Assembly: GCA_022113835.1 (NCBI GenBank) | Contig: JAILWY010000009.1 | Span: forward strand, 4,811,501-4,875,500 | Length of the DNA: 64,000 nt | Direction: 5' to 3' | Source of the DNA: Atopsyche davidsoni | Lineage: Eukaryota > Arthropoda > Insecta > Trichoptera > Hydrobiosidae | Shown: piece by piece, positions 1 through 11,770 of the stretch | How the letters are laid out: each line of letters opens with the position of its first letter | How positions within the stretch are numbered: position 1 is the stretch's first letter | The notes under the pieces: model-generated | Databases searched by the model: none | What the model was told of the DNA's origin: nothing | The model's input: only the letters and a program-made list of their open reading frames with translations | Program-made: the position numbers and the translations under genes

Positions 1-12
1 GTGGCATTATTA

Positions 13-194
13 TATATTATTACTAATATGATTAGGCACATTAGTTCATACACAGAAGATGATTTAAAGAAACTCTCAGAAAAATATCATCGTGATTTGT
101 GTGACAAAAAATCACGATGTTATTTTTCTGAGAGTTTCTTTAAATCATCTTCTGTGTATGAACTAATGTGCCTAATCATATTAGTAATAATATA
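13..194. mobile_element. 86-bp-arm palindrome (foldback MITE, short form)
   Basis: Positions 13-98 and 109-194 are reverse complements with one mismatch (87 against 120) and a 10-base centre. The strand would fold into a single long hairpin. Reading outward, the arm carries CATCGTGAT, then CTCTCAG, then a segment also found in the outer arms of the large palindrome at 48067-48475, in the same order and orientation. At the centre the sequence stops just where the tRNA-like core begins in the large copy (CGTGATTTGTG here, CGTGACTTGTG there). This therefore looks like an internally deleted member of that family. The two short protein readings that share the same residues on opposite strands are products of the symmetry, not genes. 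The target duplication cannot be judged because the element lies at the window edge. Confidence 0.85.
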
Positions 195-2730
195 ATAAAC
201 CCGTAATGGATAATAAATACACATCTGATTGACGTTTAATAAAAAAATCGACATATTATTATATATCTCATATATTTTTAAAAAAAATTTAATGAAAAAT
301 CTCAAGTGCAGGTGTTCTATGATATATATGAGCAACTTAAGTGATTCTTAACGTGTATTTTTAATTCAGGCCATTAAACATATTTCTTTCGCAATTCGTA
401 TTGTAAATTAACTAATAATGCGAAATTAATGCTTCGACCGGGTTACTCCTCTGCAAGACAACCACATTAAACTTAAGATTGGATCATGTGATATTTATTG
501 CAAAAAATACTTTGTAGTATAAACGTTATTTATTAGTTTATGCAATTTCTTATATAATATGCGTTTGCGGTTTGTAATTTTGATTCATTATTTTCTTTGC
601 ACATAATATTTATGATTAACGTGAAGTCTCATATTTCACGTGTAATTTATTAACTTATTCTTCTTTTTCCTGTGGCGCTTCGGGTGACTGACTTGCGGCC
701 TCGTTCACAGCAAACTGCTTTTCACCACTTCACTCCTTTGTCACTACTTCCAGCTTTTGTGTTTTCATATTTAAGCCATTCCTCTCTACTAATAATTCTC
801 GATATGCAAAGAAAACACTATATTGCACAAATCCGATTGTCGTATTTAAATAATAGCCATGTGTTATCAAAGTGATAAGTAAATATTACGTATGTATTGC
901 TATGCTAATATTAGTGCTAAAAGTCAGTGTTTTTTTCTTTGGTTTTCAACCTTACATTTATATGAGTATACGATTCAATTTGCGAAGTCTCATGGATATT
1001 TATTTTAAACAGCAGCATTGTAAACATGATTTTTTAAACCTAGTAAAATAGTTTATTTCAGTGATAGGCACAGGCTTAGTTCATTTATTAATTGTAAATG
1101 AAATTTGAATACATTGCAGAAACCTATAATTTATATATAAATTCACAGTGATGACTACCAAAAATAACAAGTACTATGTTTTTAAAAATTGTGAGTTCAT
1201 GATTAGTTAATATAACTTTGTATCTCTCTGAGTCAGATACAATGTAATTTTAATAACAATCTAACTTAGTGAATATTTAGCTCACGCGTAATTGTAATCC
1301 TTAGAGATAATATGATTTTATCTTGATAATCGTATTTTTATATTGGTATGTACACAGGCATTAGCGTCGCAAATCATTTCATATTAGATAAATCCGAGAG
1401 TATTAGCAAATCGCCTCCGTATCCAAAAGTACGAGACGCCAAAATTCCAAGATAATATCTCTAATCATGTTGTGGGGCCAACACAACCGAGAGAAAAAAA
1501 AACTCGTCCCATTTAGCGAATTAAACTGAGCGTGCGATACTTTTCCTTTGCACACATGACCTTTAATCCGGCAATAAGTAAAAGTGAATTCTCGACAATC
1601 GCGGCTGCCGACGGGCACGACATAATTCAGCAAAAAACCACCTTAAGGCTTTAAGACTTCACACCTCTCCCCTTCAGCCGTGAAATGAACCCGTTGACAT
1701 TACAGTCAACAAGTATAAAGAATTACGCTGCAGTTTTAGGCTGTTGTGATATATGCCATATTATATTCGCTGTTATTTTATTTTGGTTATTTAGACCGAC
1801 GTTATACTTAGTTGATGTCGGTAACTGATTGCATTGTCGTTCGAAAGGCTACCTAGAAACATTATAAAATTCAAACGCCTTCGCGTTGAATGATTCATTT
1901 GCATTTAAGAGGCGTTGATTTAATAAATGCGAATCAACTGTCATATTGACGACTTGAACTGGACAATTGTGCTGATGCTGAAGTCCACTGCTGTGGTCAC
2001 TGATCCAATCATATAATATTCACGGATATTCGCGGGCATTGTAAAAGTGTGTTCAGGTGAAAAATAGAACGAGAAATCTCACAGAGAAGAAATTAAGATC
2101 TCGTCATGCGTGAAAAATATACCATGTTTGATGTTTGTACTCTCGGTTGAATGTTGCAATTGAAACATGGCTTGAGAGTTGCTAATTCAAGTGTATCCTT
2201 ATTTATATAAGCCCTTTAAATTGTATATGAAAACATGATAGCATATAACAGTAGATTACTAAAATTTAAAATAACACTATTTTCATATTTCATATGAGTA
2301 TATAAATAACTGTCGGTGTATGTTTCAACAATCATAAATGAAAACTGTACATGTATTTTTGTATTTCCCAAATAGTTTTGACTTTCCCCCCGTAGTACGT
2401 ACAGGTATTGCATACCGTCTTTATTATCATCACCAATTATGATTAATGTTGTAAGCATTTGTAAGATATGTACAGCCATGTCGGATAACCTTTAAACGGA
2501 TACATGCGACGAAATTTCTGAAATCATTTGTTTGCTACAGAGTCCCGCTCACTAACGAGCCACGACAGTATGTTAGGAATTTTCATAAGCCGGCGTTCCC
2601 AATTTTATAATAACGTACTTAGTGTACTTTTTCACTCAGAAGTGCAGCATAGTTGCTGAAGCCAAGCGTGTAATCAATCATCCTCGTAGGTCTGCAGAAA
2701 CAGAATCACACCGGCTTTGAATTACATCTG
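195..2730. other. AT-rich stretch without a supportable gene
   Basis: Mostly low-complexity AT-rich DNA. A moderately GC-richer patch at about 1393-1690 holds a 76-residue minus-strand reading frame (1403-1633) with no recognisable domain and no convincing splice sites. A shorter patch near 670-760 is similar. Nothing else here can be named. Confidence 0.5.
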
Positions 2731-2739
2731 CGAACTTAC

Positions 2740-2974
2740 CTTGCGAAAAACTATGCATTTACACGGACCGAGAGTTGCCAAATCCTCGGTTATTGTGCAG
2801 CGGTATGAATACCTCTTACACGAATTTGATATAATTATTATTTCATGAATGTAGTCCCCCCAGCGTCTACTCCAGATTGTTGTCTCACGATTTGTTTTTC
2901 CCACAGTCGGCCTGAGTCGCCGCGCGTTTAATTCCGCTGCGCTCGGACGTGTGGGTAAGCTGATTGCCACACCT
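2740..2974 (-). CDS. Possible internal coding exon (unidentified)
   Basis: On the minus strand an open frame of 78 codons (after one overhang base) lies exactly between an acceptor-like CCTGCAG and a consensus donor, AAG followed by GTAAGTT. It ends in phase 0. The peptide has a basic first half (around PSAAELNARRLRPTVGK) and a cysteine-containing end (GPCKCIVFRK). I do not recognise a domain. The opposite strand offers a rival exon of 48 bases at 2907-2954, with a better polypyrimidine tract (TTTGTTTTTCCCACAG) and a GTAAGC donor, so at most one is real. An open frame this long in a GC-richer patch can arise by chance. Kept only because both boundaries are splice-like. Confidence 0.18.
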
Positions 2975-3597
2975 CTGCAGGACTGGAAGGTTTATTATAA
3001 TATAACCTTATACTCGTCCAATCTAGAATAACCACAAAGCACTTATCCACCGCAGATCTCCGCTGGCCGCTTCCATAACTCTCGATAATCGCGCATTTAT
3101 AAATTATTACAGCTGTAATTAATTTCATGGAGGACATTTTAAAGTTTATCTATTCATGCTTTCCGTTGTGTCTATTTCAAGCAAGCGATACGTTTGTAAA
3201 TAAAAAATATTTGTTCATGTCATAAATGCACATTATTTGGATTAACCCCATTGTGTATCCAATGAAAATCGTGGCCTATCGTCAAATTCAATTTAGGTTC
3301 AATGCAAATATAATAAGAGAACGATTAAGTGACATATTGATTTAACATTCTCAAGAGCGCCACCCTCGAATCACATTAGAACATAAATAATTACTTCTTT
3401 GACTAGGAATGCTTATACAAAATAAAAATGATACCTTTTGTATTTAAGCCCAGATTGAGCATTAGTTTATTTTTTCATTGAGTACTATCGCTGCTCGGTA
3501 GCATAAAGTACATTTTAGTAAGATGTTACTGTAATATACTTTAAAAATAAAATTCAACCTACGGTTATTAACTAAATACTTAAATTCACCGGTACTT

Positions 3598-3851
3598 TTG
3601 ATGCCTCTCCTTATAGGAGGCTGATAACCATTTTTTCGAGCAATCCCTATCCTGGGCCGGTCTCACTTGCTTTTTCCAATGCTCCTTTTCCTTTGATTTT
3701 TCCTTGGATAATCAGCTGCAAGATGCTATATATATTGTTACGAAAAGTGTGACCAAAATAGATCTTCCGCTTCTTTACCAACGGCAAGAATTCCCTTGTC
3801 AACCCGTGGTATCTTAAGGATTCTCCTAAGCAGCCACATTTCAACCACCAA
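3598..3851 (-). mobile_element. RTE-like LINE, 3' end fragment
   Basis: The minus strand encodes the C-terminal tail of a non-LTR reverse transcriptase. Residues resembling EMWLLRRILKIPRVD are followed, after a frameshift, by KKRKIYFGHTFRNN and LQLIIQGKIKG, the familiar end of RTE/BovB-like polyproteins in insects. The element ends at its 3' side with GGAGAGGCATC, reading on the minus strand, the same terminus as the copies near 25.3, 25.6 and 57.5 kb. The 6-base direct repeat GTACTT at 3592-3597 and 3852-3857 may be the target duplication. The copy is 5'-truncated and broken, so it is inactive. Confidence 0.8.
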
Positions 3852-3943
3852 GTACTTAACGCATTACAAAAAAAAAACGAAATACCCCTCAAATGGTTCA
3901 GTTTCAAAAACGTTAATTTTCATCATTATAATTACGTTTTCAA

Positions 3944-4183
3944 GTGGCACTTAAGAGTGCAAATTTTCCCGCACAGAACTCGGCCAGAGTTACGAAAACT
4001 CGGGCGGAGCGAAGACGCCTGGCGTGGGAAACTCTCATGCCCGGCGTTGGCCAATCCCCACACGGGACGCAACCGCCTCAGACCTCAGGCCCACCATTGA
4101 TTACATCCTGTTTAATGGATCATCTGCTTGGCTATCGGGAAATTTGGAACACCTCAACGGCTGTGGCTGTGAAGAGCAGGTGA
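3944..4183 (+). other. GC-richer patch with a 79-codon reading frame
   Basis: About 3950-4180 is clearly GC-richer than its surroundings and open on the plus strand for 79 codons (from a GTG; no ATG at the start). The peptide has a basic stretch (RVTKTRAERRRLAW) and a proline/glycine-rich middle, with no domain I recognise. It lies between two LINE tails, so an old transposon remnant is at least as likely as a host exon. Confidence 0.25.
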
Positions 4184-4469
4184 ATGTCAAGATATACTGA
4201 ACTGTGTGGTGTAAGAAATCAATCAAATCTATAGACATATATATAAATTATTTGTGTGTTACTGTGAACTTTGAACTTTCGATATTAATGTTTTTAATTG
4301 AAATACGTTATTGAGCACAAAGCAAGCTTCTATGGTATTCAGTGGAAGTATTGAAACAGTTATTTAATAATAAATTTCTATAATATGGTAACCGGTAGCC
4401 AATTGAAATGACAAAGTCATGCACAAAAAGCGACACATTTTTTGAAATAATATATAAAGCATCCTACAG

Positions 4470-4650
4470 CTGATTTTCCAAGGAAATTTGATATAAAAAA
4501 GAGCAGTGGAAGGAGAAAACTTATGTGGATGCAGAATTTAAGTTGAGAAGTTGAGAAGTTAAGAATTAGTGAGGCTGGCCCAGAATGGGAATACATTCAA
4601 ATATAAGGAGAGGCACCAAAAGAAAAAGAAGATAGGCAATTATGACTTAC
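4470..4650 (+). mobile_element. RTE-like LINE 3' tail, plus strand, decayed
   Basis: Reads in the opposite direction to the copy at 3.6 kb. It keeps the pieces seen at the family's 3' end: a stretch reading LMWMQNLS, matching TWMRNF in the 25.6-kb copy, then GGCTGGCCCAGAATGG, then GGAGAGGCACC followed by an AAG-rich tail. A short 10-base tandem repeat (GTTGAGAA units near 4540-4560) has been added. It codes for nothing intact. Confidence 0.6.
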
Positions 4651-5010
4651 GAGAAGTCAAGCAATTGTGATAAAATTATTGAAGCGTTATTTTGTGTTAC
4701 CAGAGTTAAATTAAAAATAGGAAACAATTTTAAATTAGGTTAGGTACTTTTGCACTTAACGAAGTTCGTTTCTTGTGTGAGTTTCCAGCATTGCGTTGCC
4801 TCATCGTTGTATAAACAGTCTATAGCTTTTAATTAATCCAAATCGTCCGACCCGGAAGCTCAGCTTACGCGTTCTTGTATATTCCAAATAAAAAAAAATT
4901 AAATATCTTAACTGATATTACGTAATTGAAGTATTTGCAAATTGAAGTACTCTATCAGATACGAGCTTATTGAATGGATTTCAGAGCTCACGGTACAAGA
5001 AATCGCAATA

Positions 5011-5075
5011 CTCAACGTAAAGTGTTGGCCTCCTAAACGGAAGACCGCGGCTCGGATCCCCGTAGCGTCACGGAA
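5011..5075 (+). repeat. tRNA-derived SINE head or tRNA pseudogene (Arg-CCT-like)
   Basis: The segment GGCCTCCTAAACGGAAG looks like an anticodon arm with a CCT anticodon. It is followed at tRNA-like spacing by GGCTCGGATCCCC, a degenerate T-arm/B box (canonical GGTTCGAATCC). The D-arm and A box are not clear and the acceptor stem does not close, so it is not a working tRNA gene. A decayed tRNA-derived SINE is the simplest reading. No poly(A) tail or target duplication was found. Confidence 0.45.
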
Positions 5076-6008
5076 TTTTCATTTTTCACGCGTACTTTAC
5101 TAAACCAGCATTCCGAGTGATTACTTATACTAAACATTGCCTCGTGTGTTTTAATGAAATCATTTTCTAATATAATGCAAATGCTCCGAGTTACCCAAGA
5201 TTCGGAATAAAACACGCACTGAAATAATTACCAGTCATGCCCTTTGATTTTTCGGTCTCGTTTTCTCAAATTATGAAATCACATTATGATAATCTCAAAC
5301 GTCATTGCAACAAGAAGAAAATTAGCATGTATTTACTTCACTTTCACTCGTTTTTTTTTTCATCGTGGAAACTACAGTTTTTTGCAGGATAAGTGACAAA
5401 ATTGTTGAAATTATTATTTTAAAAAAGCGCACAGAGAAATCGTGCAGGTACCTCCGGCAGCTGTTAACGTATCGACGTCGTGTTGAACATAAACGGTCAT
5501 ACATTATTAAAAAAAATATCATAAAATTGCTATTTTGTAAATAAATACAGTAAAATATTAAAAATTAATAAAATATGTTAACTTTTAGACATTATTAATT
5601 TGCAAATATTGGAGAAGACTTTAATAAGATGAACATCAAAGCAATCTCAATCCTAAAAGTCGAAATTGCATTTTTGTATGTTGTATGCATATCAATCGAA
5701 GAAATAGATATAAGTGAGTTTTGTCATTAAATTTTAAGATTGCATTGCATTTTTTACTAGAGATATCTGGAACGATTTTGGAAGTCGACGGTCAATAAAG
5801 CAAAACCTGTCATTTTTGTAACTGCCCCATATTGAATTAATACTCGGCGTTATAAGAGATCCAATCATCAAACCGCGTTGGTGTAATATTTATTATTGTT
5901 GTCAGTTGCAAAACTGTTTCTTTCTATTGCCAGGGAGATATGTCGTGATATTCAGCGCCTTGACACACGCCTGTAGGCAGTACGTGATCCGACCGAATAT
6001 TTTCTTAC

Positions 6009-6179
6009 CGTACGAAATTTTTTAATTAATGCATATGTGCTTAAACCCATTATACTATCGATGAATATAATCACTATCAATTCGAGATCTACTGATCGAT
6101 TCTGTTTACTCAATAATTCGACGCGAGTTTCATTCAAGCCTTCGATGGCTGCTTTCCACATCCAAGGATCTAATTTCAT
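6009..6179 (-). CDS. Candidate first coding exon with a membrane segment (unidentified)
   Basis: On the minus strand, an ATG in a good insect context (CGAAATG) opens 57 codons that end exactly at a GTAAGAA donor, in phase 0. The peptide begins MKLDPWMWKAAIEGL. It has two N-glycosylation sequons (NET near residue 16, NRS near 27), then a hydrophobic run of roughly 20 residues (ELIVIIFIDSIMGLSTYALI), then basic KKFRT. That order, a short glycosylated outside segment, a membrane helix and basic residues, suits the start of a membrane protein such as a receptor or transporter. I cannot name a family. Codon use is AT-rich and no second exon could be joined to it, so it may be chance. Confidence 0.28.
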
Positions 6180-9100
6180 TTCGATTAGAATATTTTATTT
6201 GTTATTTGACTGAGCAAATTAAGATGTATAAATATATTATGGCGTGCGTGATATTCGAAGATATCGATTAAAGCGATCGTTTGTGGCGCTCTTGAAATCT
6301 ACTATTACTCAATTTAATATAAAACCAATGCTCATCCAAATGCTAAATGCGATTTTATTATAAATTTGATTAAGTCACATTATATTTAGACAGCATATTG
6401 TTTTCATATCACTTCAACAGGTGGAAAACCGATAAACAAGATATTAGTGGACTGTAAATGTATAAACAAGACCACCTTGACATCTTCCCCGATGAACTTT
6501 ACCCAGTATTATCATCAACCGATAAATTCATTCAAAATCAAACAATATTATCATTAACTTTTTTTTATCAACGCGCCGAATCTGACAGAAATGTGTCGTT
6601 AATATACAAAATATTATAAATTATCATATCTAATATCCTATTGTTTTATTTACGACACGATAAGTGGAGTCGGTTTAACATATTGCTTCAATATCAACGG
6701 TTTTGAAGATGAAGGCAAACAAAGATGAACTTTGTTTGATTCATGAGTTACCTTTTCGAATAAAAAATTGCCCCATATATAAATATATCATCGGGCCAAA
6801 GTATTTGACTTTCAAGCACTGAAATATCAATAATGTTAGCGTTATTTATTATTTTCATTTTATACGCAACGATGAGCCATTCATAATGCCAGTAGAGTAC
6901 ACTTTGAGTATAAATAGCAATCATATTTATAAATACATCGAATCGACCGTTTCGACAGCCGTTTAAACTTTTCTAAGGTTTTCTAGAGTCAGGTTAATAC
7001 GTAGATAGTTAAAAATACAAGATTGGATAGAATGACTAGTTGCAGTTCTCCACAAAATCTCACCCTTTATTTCAACCAGGAAAACCTGTATTACAAAAAA
7101 GTTCATTTTAGCTTTAAGCTTAAAAATGTATTAAAAATTTATCTAAAATTAAGTTCTTCGTTTTTAGACATATAGAAGGTATAAGATAAGGTATATCACT
7201 AAATACGAAACATATTTTCAAAATGTATGTATTTTTTATATTGCCTGATTCAAATATAACGTTATATTACTACGTATAGGTTAAAAAAAATTACTATGTA
7301 ATTTAATAATGAATATTGATTTTTTTTAAGCCAAATATGCATGCTTTAAAAATATATTCAAATGTTTATAGGAAGACATTTAAAAATATTTTTTACTCGT
7401 TCTTCAATGGGAAAAACAATGCGATTAATCACACCTCGATACAGTGATTATATTTATAGTAGGTTACGACCAACATACCACAGCGCATTGATCCATAAAT
7501 CAAAGAGTAACTCATTAAGCTGTTCCATCATGCAGCAGTTGCTCCGAGTGTAGTCCTCGCTATGGGTTACCGTAATACGACCTGATATCCTTTAGACGGG
7601 CCTTGGCCTTTGGCGCTCTGTACTCTGAAGAAACCGAGCATTATCTGCTTCAGCTCTGTACCAAGTCGTGAGGCTTGAAAAAAGTTCACAAGGAATCCAC
7701 GCCTGGCGGAAGCGTGTAACGTGAAATTTATCTACCTGGGAACAAAATCATTAGTTAAATAAATTTCTAACTTCAATGGCTTCGTTAGTTTTCAGTATTT
7801 CAAAAAGCTAATTTGTTTGGATATGTAATCGGCGCATAAATCTTCAAAACACCTATTAACGAATATATCAGCCGAAATGTGGTATGTCTAGAAGAACTTT
7901 GCAATTTCCAGGTTCCTTTTTAGATATAAATGTAAGATTTATGGTGTTGGCACCTTCACGTCCGTTTCTGCCAACAAATACACCTATCTGAATCAGATCT
8001 CACTCGTACATGAATCAACATAAATCACCAGCAGTATTTAAAAAAATATTTTTTTGTTATCGGTGGAAACAAATTTTGATGCTGTAATCACGTTTACGTT
8101 TACGAAGTAAACTTCAAAAAGTGACAAAAATAAAGATTGTTTGAAATGTAATTATTATAAAAGCCACTGAGGAAGAGTAGTAGGACAAAGGAACATCGCA
8201 GGAAGCGTAGACACACGACTCACAGTGTTAAATTAATGTAATTAAACCAGGCTTATAGAATTTAACATCATTTTAACACCCTTCATATAGCAGAGAACAG
8301 GAAGAGGTGAAAAAAAAAACCATATTGAAAGTAGGCACTGCAGCAAAATATAACCTTCAAAATTAAATAAATCTTACCATTAATAAAAGTCTCCCCTACC
8401 TTGGCAATATAATAGACACTTAAATGAGAAGTAGTAGAGGTAGGTGGCTCTTCAAGGCACGGAATAAAACTTTAGAAAGCAGAAACTCAAAGTATTTTTT
8501 TATTTGTAAATCTGAATATCGGTTTGTTCTAGGCGCAGATCTTACAAGGGTATTCAATCAACTGGGTAGCATCCAATCACTAATCATTGATACATCAATG
8601 ATATTTTATATAATTTATCGTTGAATTTATATTCAATGCCGAGCGAGATTTTGATCAACAGGTTTGTAATTTGATGTACGTTAAAAAGCCGCTGTTATAT
8701 GACACGGGCTGGCCTTTCGAGGTTATTAGACGAATAATTACGAAAAGAAACTTTAATGATTTTATAATCTGTCGAAAACCTATGCGGGTACTGAAATATT
8801 AAATATCACTGCAATAAAAAAAACACGAAATGATTGGGCTTCGGGCTTGTTTAATTATGAATTATAGTATTGATTTATAGGAGAAAGAATGGGTCAAAAT
8901 ATTTGAGTAAACGAGATGTTCGATGAGCCACAATAAAAGTTGATAGCCATGGATTTTTTTTATTAATCATATCTATTTTGCACTAAACATTACTAAACGC
9001 TGTAAACAGGTATTGCAGAGATAAAAATTCTAAATGTCATTTTTTTTTTTCAAAAACTATAATTATCTAAGGGATTAAATTTAAAAATTACAAAACGTTG

Positions 9101-9288
9101 TAAACGTATATTTTGTTTTAAATGCCTATCTTTGCTATCTATATCTTAGTTATTTATTTCATTTATTCATCAACGCATGCCAAAAAAGGGTTTTTTCACA
9201 TATTTTCCTGTACGCTACCACCTCAGTCACACATTGTAATCACTAAAACTATCGCGCACGATCAGAGGATAGCCACACACCATGTTAC
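6180..9288. other. AT-rich stretch without a supportable gene
   Basis: No domain-bearing frame or complete element was found. A GC-richer patch at about 7540-7730 has no open frame worth naming. The reading frames at 7362-7553, 8424-8624 and 9122-9310 look random in composition. Confidence 0.5.
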
Positions 9289-9290
9289 AA

Positions 9291-9300
9291 CCTTAGCCAT
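9291..9300. repeat. Target-site duplication, left copy
   Basis: CCTTAGCCAT, repeated exactly at 9677-9686, flanks the LINE and its poly(A) tail. Confidence 0.88.
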
Positions 9301-9676
9301 AAATAAATAAATAAAGCTAATGCCTGCGGGATTAGCTTTGAATCAACCCAGCTCCTAACGGATCATGGAGCGATGAGAAGTTATCTCCGCAGGTTCCACT
9401 TGACACATGCCCTTGTGATGATATTACTCCACAAACAGTGATCCACCTCGTGGGTTCATGCCCCATCTTTGGTATTCAGAGACACCAACTGGAGAGCCAA
9501 TGGATGACCTGAAGTCAGTGGCGAGACACCCACAGTTGATGATGTCACTGGATAGCTTCTTGAAGCGTGTCAGTTTCCCCAAATTGTAATGACAAACCTT
9601 GTACAAAACAAGCAAGGTACCTAACCTAAACTAAAACTAAAGGTAACCTATATTAAAAAAAAAAAAAAAAAAAAAA
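9301..9676 (+). mobile_element. Jockey/R1-like LINE, 5'-truncated, with poly(A) and target duplication
   Basis: The plus strand encodes the end of a non-LTR reverse transcriptase ORF2. LTDHGAMRSYLRRFHLTHA is followed, after a frameshift, by a cysteine/histidine segment (CPCDDITP, then HLVGSCPIF and IQRHQ), as in the C-terminal zinc-knuckle region of Jockey and R1 clade proteins. It ends in about 22 A residues. The sequence CCTTAGCCAT lies just before it (9291-9300) and just after the poly(A) (9677-9686); with two further A residues the match is 12 bases. This is a classic target-site duplication. A CTAACCTAAACTAAA stretch precedes the tail. The copy is dead-on-arrival, with an in-frame stop and a frameshift. 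Confidence 0.9.
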
Positions 9677-9686
9677 CCTTAGCCAT
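9677..9686. repeat. Target-site duplication, right copy
   Basis: CCTTAGCCAT follows directly on the poly(A) tail and matches 9291-9300. Confidence 0.88.
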
Positions 9687-9763
9687 TAGAACTATTGTAT
9701 ATTTACTAAATAAAAAAAGTAATGAATCGTGAAATTGAATATTTTTTTAAATATTTCTCACCG

Positions 9764-10100
9764 CAGGGCCCGACGGGCCTCCTCAGCCGCGATGGTGAAT
9801 ATTGTTACCTGCGTTTGCTCCGGGCGGCCTCAGGCCTGTGACCTTTCACCGTCCGTGACGACACACACGATGGAAATAAATTCCGAGCGCAACTCGCCGG
9901 CTTGCCCACGGGCCGAGTGTGCTTCTTTCCGACCTCCTCGTCCATCACGGCGGCCGGGAAGCTTCCTCAACACTTATCTTCGCAACACGAAGAGTCCGTT
10001 ACGACACCGCGATGTTTACCAAAGTTCATGAGTGACGGGTGATGCGCTCTGTAGGTCAGTTTTTACGTCCGCCGCGCGCACAGCGTGTGTAGGCATTGTA
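9764..10100. other. GC-rich island, unexplained
   Basis: GC content rises sharply for about 330 bases inside very AT-rich DNA and falls again at a poly(A) run near 10138. The left boundary looks like a plus-strand splice acceptor (TTTCTCACCGCAG), followed 28 bases later by GTGAAT. A 100-codon plus frame crosses the island (9729-10031) but starts in AT-rich DNA and shows no domain. It could be an exon, a promoter or a transposon remnant; the sequence does not decide. Confidence 0.3.
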
Positions 10101-11460
10101 TAACCGCTGTGCATAAATATACGCGTAGACTCATTTAAAAAAAAAAAAAATTAAAAATTAAATAACGTGTCGGTGTGGTCTGAATTTTATGCATGTAAAT
10201 TGTGTTTTTACCGCTTTTATTTCCTAGGTGAAAGTAGTAATTTTACGGTTGTTTGTGGTTTCCTAAACTAACTATCATTGCGTATATATGACTTAAAATA
10301 TATATTGTTTTTTTTTTGCGTTCATGACTGTTTGTAAAAAGAAAATTATTTACGCGATTTCGGAAATTTATTCATTGTTTTATTTGGCTACTACAAAACC
10401 GAATCCAAGCTTGCAGTGACTTTCGCTTATAAGGAAATGTCAAATATGCGATGTGATATAAATATATATATAATCTAACAACAGAATTGCTCTGCTAACA
10501 GGTACTGTCCTAGAAAATTTGTGTGATAGTATATATGCTCATAAAACCAATTAATAACTTTTTATTGTATTTTTTTTAAATCCTCAATATTAACCGAGAG
10601 CTCGTCTAGTTTTGACAGGTGAACTATACAATAATTTACCTTGGTTCATGTTTGGGTTAGTTTCGACAAGGACAATTTGTGATGAAATTGCGTGAGTCAG
10701 ATTATTATTAATCTAATAATTTTTTTACAAAAAAAATTCAAACTATTTTTTTTTTAAACCTTAAACAACAAGTGAATTTTCGTGCCTGCCCTGCATGTCA
10801 TAAGTACATAATCGCGTTATAAGCGTACCTGGAAATCGATAGTAAAACCTTCAGTATTATGCAGTGTATGTTTTCTAATCAATTATGTGGTTATGGACTA
10901 TTTTATAACGATATTTATTGTCTTAAAAGAAATATGCTTTACTCCATATTAATCATAAAATGTTACAAATGTATTGTCCATCTAATGATAGAAATAACTG
11001 TCTCCCAGGTGAGATGTCCAAAAAAATATTTTCACTGTAAGTATATGCTACTTACTTTTTTGTCCGATTACTGTAAATTTTACTGCAATCTTATTTGTAT
11101 TTTACATATTTCCGTATATATTTAAAATAATAATTAGTAAATACCTCCAAACACAACATTTAGGATATTTTACTAATGATTTTATCTATTGCCTGCTTTA
11201 CTCGTTTTTAATTTTTAAACGATGCTCAACGATACTTTAAAATTAAATATTTTAACTACCTAACAGTCAGAGCTCATATAAATTAAAATGATTTTTTAGA
11301 GATCGCTGAGTGCATAAATAGACTCGATGAAATATTTGCTCTGAGAAATATCATTTTTTATTTATTAGAAAAAGGTGTGACCTTGAAAATAATTCATCGA
11401 ATCTTTGATGTATTTATGGTCTTTAATCATATACACCTGTAAGCTTCATTGAAATCTTAC

Positions 11461-11559
11461 CTTGTGTTAATAACGCTTTTCGGCTCTAATCGACACATTC
11501 AACTTGGTCGTTGGCCCCGAGGTCCATCGATCAATTACCGAAACGTTGATTGTACATAC
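11461..11559 (-). other. Candidate spliced exon, 99 bases, stop codons in all frames
   Basis: Two textbook splice sites face each other on the minus strand: an acceptor TTTTTTTCTGTTTCAG and a donor AAG followed by GTAAGATTT. The 99 bases between them hold a stop in every frame. The best frame is open for 30 codons and includes VSVIDRWTSGPTTKLNVSIRAEK, quoted here in part only as VIDRWTSGPTTK. If transcribed it could be a non-coding exon, the end of a reading frame, or a poison exon. Splice-site quality is the only evidence. Confidence 0.35.
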
Positions 11560-11763
11560 CTGAAACAGAAAAAAACACAAGTGTTAATTAATAAATCGTG
11601 AATATTTATGAAAACGACATAAAAGAAATTAGCGTATCGGTAATGATGCAAATGAAAGTGAACGAGTAGTTTGGGAGCAATTCGGTCATTATTTTTGTGA
11701 AGATGAATGTCCGTTACGAATTATACGCCGTTAATAAGGCCGCATTCACATGTCAGATATATC

Positions 11764-11770
11764 TATATAT

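Noticed and set aside
1..335. Two protein frames sharing the same residues on opposite strands
   Set aside because: They are produced by the perfect inverted repeat at 13-194 and have no independent coding support.
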